From positions 1-53,510 of the forward strand of contig CAMDPX010000015.1 in NCBI GenBank assembly GCA_945905295.1: 53,510 bases of DNA, in the 5' to 3' direction. A model generated the notes under the pieces. The model made no database searches. It worked only from the letters and a program-made list of their open reading frames with translations, and was not told where the DNA came from. Shown piece after piece: positions 49,382-53,510 of the stretch (its first letter is position 1; every line of letters begins with the position of its first letter). The stretch comes from Planctomyces sp. SH-PL62. Lineage in GTDB: Bacteria > Planctomycetota > Planctomycetia > Planctomycetales > Planctomycetaceae. The translations under genes and the position numbers were made by a program.

Positions 49382-50461
49382 CTAGGCGGGAACGACGTTG
49401 AATCGCGAACAGACGGCGGTGAGATCGCACGCGGTCGTAGACGTTCCATTGCCTGCGAACAGGAGCGCGACCGGACGTCCGGACGCTTGTTCCAGGATCG
49501 CCGATCCCGAGTCGCCAGGAAGGCTAAACGACCGGCCGGGCTGCCCGGCGATCTGCACGCAGTTGTCGAAGACCGCGATCTGCGGAGACTGCTGAGTTCC
49601 ATAATTCACAGTGACACCGTTGACCCGAATTGCCGTGACCGTCCCCTGAGTGACGCCCGTTGTGCGTCCCGACTTCGTGACTCGCATTGCCGGACGTGCG
49701 GCCAACAAAGTGGGGGTGTAATTGGCGATCCCGAACATCTTGTTTGTCTGAACGAGGTTGGCTTGCGTGATGGATGCGATGGCGGCATCCATGCGATTCC
49801 TGGGAGTGGTGCCGCCCGCAGGAAATTGAATCGGTTCAATTTGACTCAATCTCGCAAAAACATCGTTCGGTGCCACACCGAAGGCTTGCACGATTCTTGT
49901 CCCAATCGGCAAGGCATTCGTGTCGGCCAAGACATGGTTGTTGCTCAACGCAAACAACTGTCCGCCGACCACTGGACCACGGCGGACGAGACATCCCAAG
50001 GTGCCGACGAATGCCGCACCTAAGGGGCTGATCTGAATTCCTCCAATCACCGGCCGCCGCCGAGCTTGATGTTGCGCCGGCGTGGTTCCCGCCTGCGCCG
50101 TTGCCGAGGCACGTCGCTTTGCCAAGGCTTGCTGAACGGGCAGGTGTTCGACATCAATTTCGATGCCTTGAAATGCACCCTGCGTCAGTTTCGGAGTCTT
50201 CTTTCCCAAGTCTTGCTTGTCGAACACATAGACTTTGAGCACGAATTCATTCGCGAGGAGTTTGCCACCCTTGATCCGAATTCCCACGCCCGTGGCATGG
50301 ACGTTGTTCAACGGTGTTGCGAATGCCGACATGGCACCTCGCGCGGCAAATGCGCCAGCAACTGCGCCCGCCACCGCTCCTGGTCCTTCGTCTTGCTGCG
50401 CCTCCATCAGAGCCAAGCGATAGTCGTCCAATGCCGCAAACGCGTCTGAGAAACTCGCCAT
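49382..50461 (-). CDS. Trypsin-like serine protease
   Basis: 359 residues from ATG 50461 (GGAG about 9 bases upstream). Catalytic triad: His in ALSNNHVLAD, Asp in NRMDAAIASI, Ser in LPGDSGSAIL, in the order of chymotrypsin-like proteases. Upstream is a ~130-residue region: an Ala/Gly-rich stretch (GPGAVAGAVAGAFAARGAM), then GVGIRIKGGKLLANEFVLKVYVFD, the N-terminal barrel strand typical of cytoplasmic Nal1-like and plant-type trypsin relatives. No classical signal peptide is visible. It is terminated by a strong intrinsic terminator. Substrate unknown. Confidence 0.83.
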   Translation of the reverse strand: MASFSDAFAALDDYRLALMEAQQDEGPGAVAGAVAGAFAARGAMSAFATPLNNVHATGVGIRIKGGKLLANEFVLKVYVFDKQDLGKKTPKLTQGAFQGIEIDVEHLPVQQALAKRRASATAQAGTTPAQHQARRRPVIGGIQISPLGAAFVGTLGCLVRRGPVVGGQLFALSNNHVLADTNALPIGTRIVQAFGVAPNDVFARLSQIEPIQFPAGGTTPRNRMDAAIASITQANLVQTNKMFGIANYTPTLLAARPAMRVTKSGRTTGVTQGTVTAIRVNGVTVNYGTQQSPQIAVFDNCVQIAGQPGRSFSLPGDSGSAILEQASGRPVALLFAGNGTSTTACDLTAVCSRFNVVPA

Positions 50462-50816
50462 GATGTCATCTCCGAAATCTGGAAGAACTTCCCGCCAAGC
50501 ACACACGCTGTCTGCTTGGCCTCGTAGTGGATGAGTGTGTGAACGTAAAACTGGGAATTCAAGCAATACGGCATACCGGATAGTCCTGGTGTCACCAGTT
50601 TTTTTGAAACTTGTGGTTGTTTTTGAGGACGCCGCTCCGGGCGGAGTTTGTTCCAGATCGAGGTGTGCGTCAGAGACTGAACCAGCACCTGTCTTCGGTT
50701 TAACGAACCAACATGGCTCGCAGCGCGTGGCACACGGCGTCGCGTTTGGCGGTGTTGGCGGTATCCTTCAACTCGCGTGCGTTGGTCCGAACCGAGTCAC
50801 AGGGAATGCCGAAAGT
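50462..50816. other. Divergent intergenic region
   Basis: About 355 bases between the protease gene (minus) and the SRAP gene (plus). It should carry both promoters. I find no LexA-like palindrome, hairpin element or credible gene by eye; a plus-strand reading through it into the SRAP frame has no family homology. Confidence 0.5.
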
Positions 50817-51539
50817 ATGTGCGGTCGATTTACTTTGAGAACGGCGGCTCGGCAGATTGCCGAGTTCTTCCAGTTGATGAGTGGGCTGGTCGAATGGGAC
50901 GACCCGCGATTCAACATCGCACCGACACAATCGGTGTTGGCGATTCGCCGATTGGCAGTAGGACGCGAGCCAACATTGCTTCGCTGGGGGCTGATTCCAA
51001 GCTGGGCGAAGGATGCGTCGATGGCCGCCAAGTGCATCAACGCCCGTGGCGAGGAGTTGGCGAACAATCGAGTGTTCCGCACTCCGTTCCGCCGGAGCCG
51101 CTGCTTGATTGTGGCGGATGGCTTTTATGAGTGGGACAAGACCAACCCGAAGAAGAAAGTGCCGATTCGATTTTCTCTGTCGGACGACAGCCTGTTCGCG
51201 TTTGCTGGATTGGCGGATCGCTGGAGCGGGCCGGCGGGCGAGGTTGTCGAATCGTGCTCCGTCATCACGACAGAACCGAACGCACTCGTGCAGCCGACTC
51301 ACAATCGCATGCCGGTCATTCTGCATCCGGCCGATTACGACCGCTGGCTCGATCCGCAGAACCAAGAGGTCGCTGCATTGCAGCCACTGTTGGTTCCGTT
51401 TCCCCCCGAGGCCATGCGGGCGGAACGAGTGAGTGACGCGATCAACAATGCAAAGAACGACGTTGATCCGCGATTGATCGTTGCTGTTGAACCACCGCGA
51501 TTGAGAGCCCGAAGTTTGTTTGACGATGACGACATCTAG
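50817..51539 (+). CDS. yedK: SOS response-associated peptidase family (SRAP/HMCES/YedK)
   Basis: 240 residues from ATG 50817; the Met is removed to expose Cys2 (MCGRFTLR), the residue that crosslinks abasic sites in single-stranded DNA. Other catalytic-site residues: Asn in RFNIAPTQ, Glu in ADGFYEWDK and His in QPTHNRMPVIL. RWGLIPSWAKD and CINARGEELANN are further signatures. The longer in-frame reading upstream lacks homology. SRAP genes commonly sit beside error-prone polymerase genes; here the next gene is a DnaE2 fragment. Length and motifs appear complete. Confidence 0.95.
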   Translation: MCGRFTLRTAARQIAEFFQLMSGLVEWDDPRFNIAPTQSVLAIRRLAVGREPTLLRWGLIPSWAKDASMAAKCINARGEELANNRVFRTPFRRSRCLIVADGFYEWDKTNPKKKVPIRFSLSDDSLFAFAGLADRWSGPAGEVVESCSVITTEPNALVQPTHNRMPVILHPADYDRWLDPQNQEVAALQPLLVPFPPEAMRAERVSDAINNAKNDVDPRLIVAVEPPRLRARSLFDDDDI

Positions 51540-51604
51540 GATTCTTGAGGTCGGAATGTTGTTACCGACGAGTCACGCTTTGGCAGCATCGAACAGCATG
51601 CTTT

Positions 51605-51707
51605 CGCACACGGATGCGAGGGGCGCACACGGATGGAGGTGCGGCGAACGAATTGCTGATCTGTGTGCGTGTTTTGCATCCGTGTGCGCCTCTCGCATCC
51701 GTGTGCG
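51605..51707. repeat. Palindromic element, family I (CGCACACGGATGCGAG type)
   Basis: Arms of 31 bp (51605-51635 and 51677-51707; CGCACACGGATGCGAGGGGC against GCGCCTCTCGCATCCGTGTG). The unit CACACGGATG is repeated inside each arm. It lies between the convergent SRAP and dnaE2 genes, where it could end both transcripts. Confidence 0.92.
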
Positions 51708-51764
51708 TAGTCCCAGATGACCGCGTCCCCAAACATGGAAACCACTCGATTCGATTGAGTTGGC

Positions 51765-53366
51765 TCACCGAAAATCACGGGACTTGGTTTCGATCTGCGT
51801 CAGTTCGTGAGACAAGTCCTCCAGTCGGTTCACCAGAACGTGGATATTGGCGTCGTGCCGCTGCAAGATCCCGTGAGCCAACAGCACGGTGGCTGAGCGT
51901 GCGGCTTGATGATGTCGCTCCCACACGTCGGGGCGAACGATCAGATTGATCGTGCCGCTTTCATCCTCCAATGTCACGAACGTAATGCCGCGCGCGGTGC
52001 TCGGTCGCTGACGCAGCAAGACCAAGCCGGCAACCCGTAGGAAGCGACCGTTGCCAGTAGAGGCCAGCCGCCAGGCGGGCGTGATGCGGCGCGTGTCGAG
52101 TTGCGGACGGAGAAACTTCAGTGGATGAGCTCGCAGCGACAAGCCGGTCGTGCGGTAGTCGGCGATGACCTCTTCATACGCTCCCAGATTCGGAAGAGAA
52201 ACGGTCGGCTCATCGGCAACCGGTTGTACGTTGAGCAACGGACTCGGCGAGTGATCCGGAAGCGATTGCCACAACGCCGAGCGGCGATTCAACCGCAATG
52301 AAGCGAACGCATCCGCTTTGGAAAGACGAGTCAGCACGGCGTTGCTCACGCCGGTACGCTGCGCGAAATCGTCCAACGATTCGAACGGCCGCACGCGGCG
52401 CTGCTCGACGATCCGTTCGGCGTGCGCGGCGGAGAAGCCGCTCAGCATGCGGAAGCCGAGACGAAGTTGAGGGGAGGAGGGGAGGAAGGGAGGAGGACAC
52501 GGCACACTCACTCCTCCCCTCTCCTCCTCTCCTCCTCCCCTCCTCCCCTCCAACGTGCAATCCCACTCGCTGAAGTTCACATCCACCGGCAGCACGGTGA
52601 CGCCATGTTTCCGAGCATCCCCAACAAGCTGAGCCGGCGCGTAGAAGCCCATTGGTTGGCTATTGAGCAGCGCCGCCGTGAACGCGGCGGGGTGGTGATA
52701 CTTCAGCCAAGCGGAGACATAGACCAACAGCGCGAAGCTGGCGGCGTGGCTTTCAGGGAATCCGTACTCGCCGAATCCACGAAGCTGCCGGAAGACTCGA
52801 TCCGCGAACTCGGCCGAGTAACCGTTGGCGGTCATGCCGTTGATCAGCTTCACGCGGAATTGGTCGATGACTCCGCGCCGTCGCCAGGCACCCATCGCGC
52901 GGCGAAGTTGATCGGCTTCTCCGGGTGTGAAGCCGGCGGCGACGATCGCCAGACGCATGGCTTGTTCTTGGAAGATCGGGACTCCCAAGGTTTTCTCCAG
53001 CACGGCGCGGATGCGGTCGTCGGGGTATTCGACCGGTTCCTCTCCGCAGCGACGGCGCAAATACGGATGAACCATGTCTCCCTGAATTGGGCCGGGGCGA
53101 ACGATCGCGACTTCGATGACTAGGTCGTAAAAGCAGCGCGGCTTGAGTCGCGGCAGCATCGACATCTGGGCTCGGCTTTCGATTTGAAACACGCCCATCG
53201 TGTCCGCTCGCGAGATCATCTCGTAGACGCGGCGGTCATTGGCCGGGATGGAAGCCAGAGTCAGCTTCTTCACCACCCCACCGGGCTTGCCCCGGTGGCT
53301 CGCGGGCTTTTGCACTACTTCCTCTTTTTCAGAATGCTGCTGCGTAGTGCAGAAGCCTTTCACCAC
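51765..53366 (-). CDS. dnaE2: Error-prone DNA polymerase DnaE2, C-terminal half (N-terminus missing)
   Basis: 533 residues, against ~1,050 for complete DnaE2. Homology begins at LTLASIPANDRRVYEM (residue ~35), then DTMGVFQIESRAQM, RCFYDLVIEVAIVRPGP (with the third palm Asp), GEYGFPESHAASFALL, the helix-hairpin-helix, and an OB-fold region (ITFVTLEDESGTINLIV). The PHP domain and the first two palm Asp residues are absent. The first ~34 codons come from palindromic element G, with a GTG start and TAA just upstream, so the gene is interrupted there. In-frame CT/GA-rich residues (~273-300) are also foreign. Non-functional unless joined to a separate N-terminal part beyond the window. Confidence 0.82.
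   Translation of the reverse strand: MVKGFCTTQQHSEKEEVVQKPASHRGKPGGVVKKLTLASIPANDRRVYEMISRADTMGVFQIESRAQMSMLPRLKPRCFYDLVIEVAIVRPGPIQGDMVHPYLRRRCGEEPVEYPDDRIRAVLEKTLGVPIFQEQAMRLAIVAAGFTPGEADQLRRAMGAWRRRGVIDQFRVKLINGMTANGYSAEFADRVFRQLRGFGEYGFPESHAASFALLVYVSAWLKYHHPAAFTAALLNSQPMGFYAPAQLVGDARKHGVTVLPVDVNFSEWDCTLEGRRGGGEEERGGVSVPCPPPFLPSSPQLRLGFRMLSGFSAAHAERIVEQRRVRPFESLDDFAQRTGVSNAVLTRLSKADAFASLRLNRRSALWQSLPDHSPSPLLNVQPVADEPTVSLPNLGAYEEVIADYRTTGLSLRAHPLKFLRPQLDTRRITPAWRLASTGNGRFLRVAGLVLLRQRPSTARGITFVTLEDESGTINLIVRPDVWERHHQAARSATVLLAHGILQRHDANIHVLVNRLEDLSHELTQIETKSRDFR
52469..52551. repeat. Purine/pyrimidine-rich inverted repeat in frame inside dnaE2
   Basis: A GA-rich arm (52469-52496, GAGGGGAGGAGGGGAGGAAG) and a CT-rich arm (52513-52550) flank ~16 bases. 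On the minus strand it encodes Arg/Gly/Glu-rich then Pro/Ser-rich residues between DCTLEG and LRLGFRMLSG, where normal DnaE2 proteins have only a short link. Confidence 0.88.
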
Positions 53367-53388
53367 CGAGACAAGGGGCCTGTCGGTT
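53272..53388. repeat. Palindromic element, family G, copy 2, at the broken end of dnaE2
   Basis: Contains CTTTTGCACTAC (right part of the left arm) and GTAGTGCAGAAGCCTTT with flanking CCACCGGGCTTGCCCCGGTGG and CACCGAGACAAGG, in the same order as 43649-43746 but more diverged. It is translated as the first 34 residues of the dnaE2 reading frame. Confidence 0.82.
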
Positions 53389-53442
53389 TAATCGGAAAGA
53401 AGCCCTGTTCAGTACATTTACACTAATTTGAATTTGGCACTT

Positions 53443-53492
53443 TAAGCGTCCGAATGACATTTTTTTGAAGTGACCTGCAATTTGGACGCTTA
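53443..53492. repeat. Short inverted repeat at the window end
   Basis: TAAGCGTCCGAAT (53443-53455) and ATTTGGACGCTTA (53480-53492) are inverted, with one mismatch, around a 24-base AT-rich segment. The sequence here is more AT-rich than the rest of the window and non-coding; it may be the end of another element or of unrelated sequence joined to dnaE2. Confidence 0.65.
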
Positions 53493-53510
53493 TACGCGAA
53501 CACGCTTCGA

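Noticed and set aside
53443-53492. Integron attC site or transposon end at the window edge
   Set aside because: There is an inverted repeat, but no integrase, no cassette structure and no recognisable terminal motif; only the repeat itself is reported.

Overview
The window looks like a chromosomal segment of a GC-rich planctomycete (Planctomycetota). The evidence is the gene content: a Ser/Thr kinase with a zinc-binding anti-sigma-like N-terminus beside an ECF sigma factor, DUF1579, DUF1501, DUF4058, SASA-type (sialate O-acetylesterase) and ThuA-like secreted proteins, a multi-haem c-type cytochrome, and a giant RTX/GGxGxD protein whose N-terminus carries the planctomycete 'LLESRTVPSA' signature. 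No tRNA, rRNA or CRISPR array was seen.

Layout. 0.1-9.6 kb is one minus-strand signalling block, read from an ECF sigma factor through a DUF1579 protein, a 1501-residue kinase (anti-sigma zinc motif, kinase, TM, FGE-sulfatase-like, two DUF1579-like domains), a small membrane protein, another DUF1579 protein, an L7/L12-like membrane protein and a WD40 protein to a zinc-ribbon protein. 9.7-11.1 kb holds a cupin, a DJ-1/isonitrile-hydratase-like protein and a beheaded kinase remnant. 11.3-14.9 kb is an ABC-2 transporter whose two genes are separated by a short palindrome-rich cassette with terminal inverted repeats and a target-site-like duplication. 15-17.4 kb holds a TIM-barrel isomerase, a lipoprotein and an unknown secreted protein. 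17.4-20.7 kb is a mobile/defence pocket: an IS200-like (RAYT-type) transposase, a tandem array of ~380 bp palindromic units that contain decayed DUF433 antitoxin fragments, the intact DUF5615/DUF433 toxin-antitoxin pair, and an HNH endonuclease. 20.7-35.2 kb is metabolic and secretory: aminotransferase, group II intron remnant, DapA-family enzyme, two SASA proteins, a GH99/WbsX-like protein, a fused double GxxExxY protein, ThuA, a beta-propeller dehydrogenase-like protein, a five-CxxCH cytochrome and an enolase-superfamily enzyme. 35.4-43.3 kb is the giant RTX gene. 43.8-53.5 kb holds Maf, FtsH, DUF4058, DUF1501, a trypsin-like protease with a small neighbour, an SRAP/YedK protein and the C-terminal half of an error-prone DnaE2.

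The most striking property is the density of palindromic (inverted-repeat) elements. At least nine sequence families were seen. They lie at gene boundaries, supply stop codons (at 7861 and 31632), form the N-terminus of a secreted protein (31536-31635), and sit in frame inside coding sequences: three times in the large kinase, once of these in its activation loop, and once inside DnaE2. Together with the RAYT-type transposase and its array, this is the best candidate for an under-described system here. The second candidate is the tandem-DUF1579 module, found in three adjacent genes and fused to the sigma-factor-linked kinase.

Functions are assigned by reading motifs and remembered family features; no database search was run.
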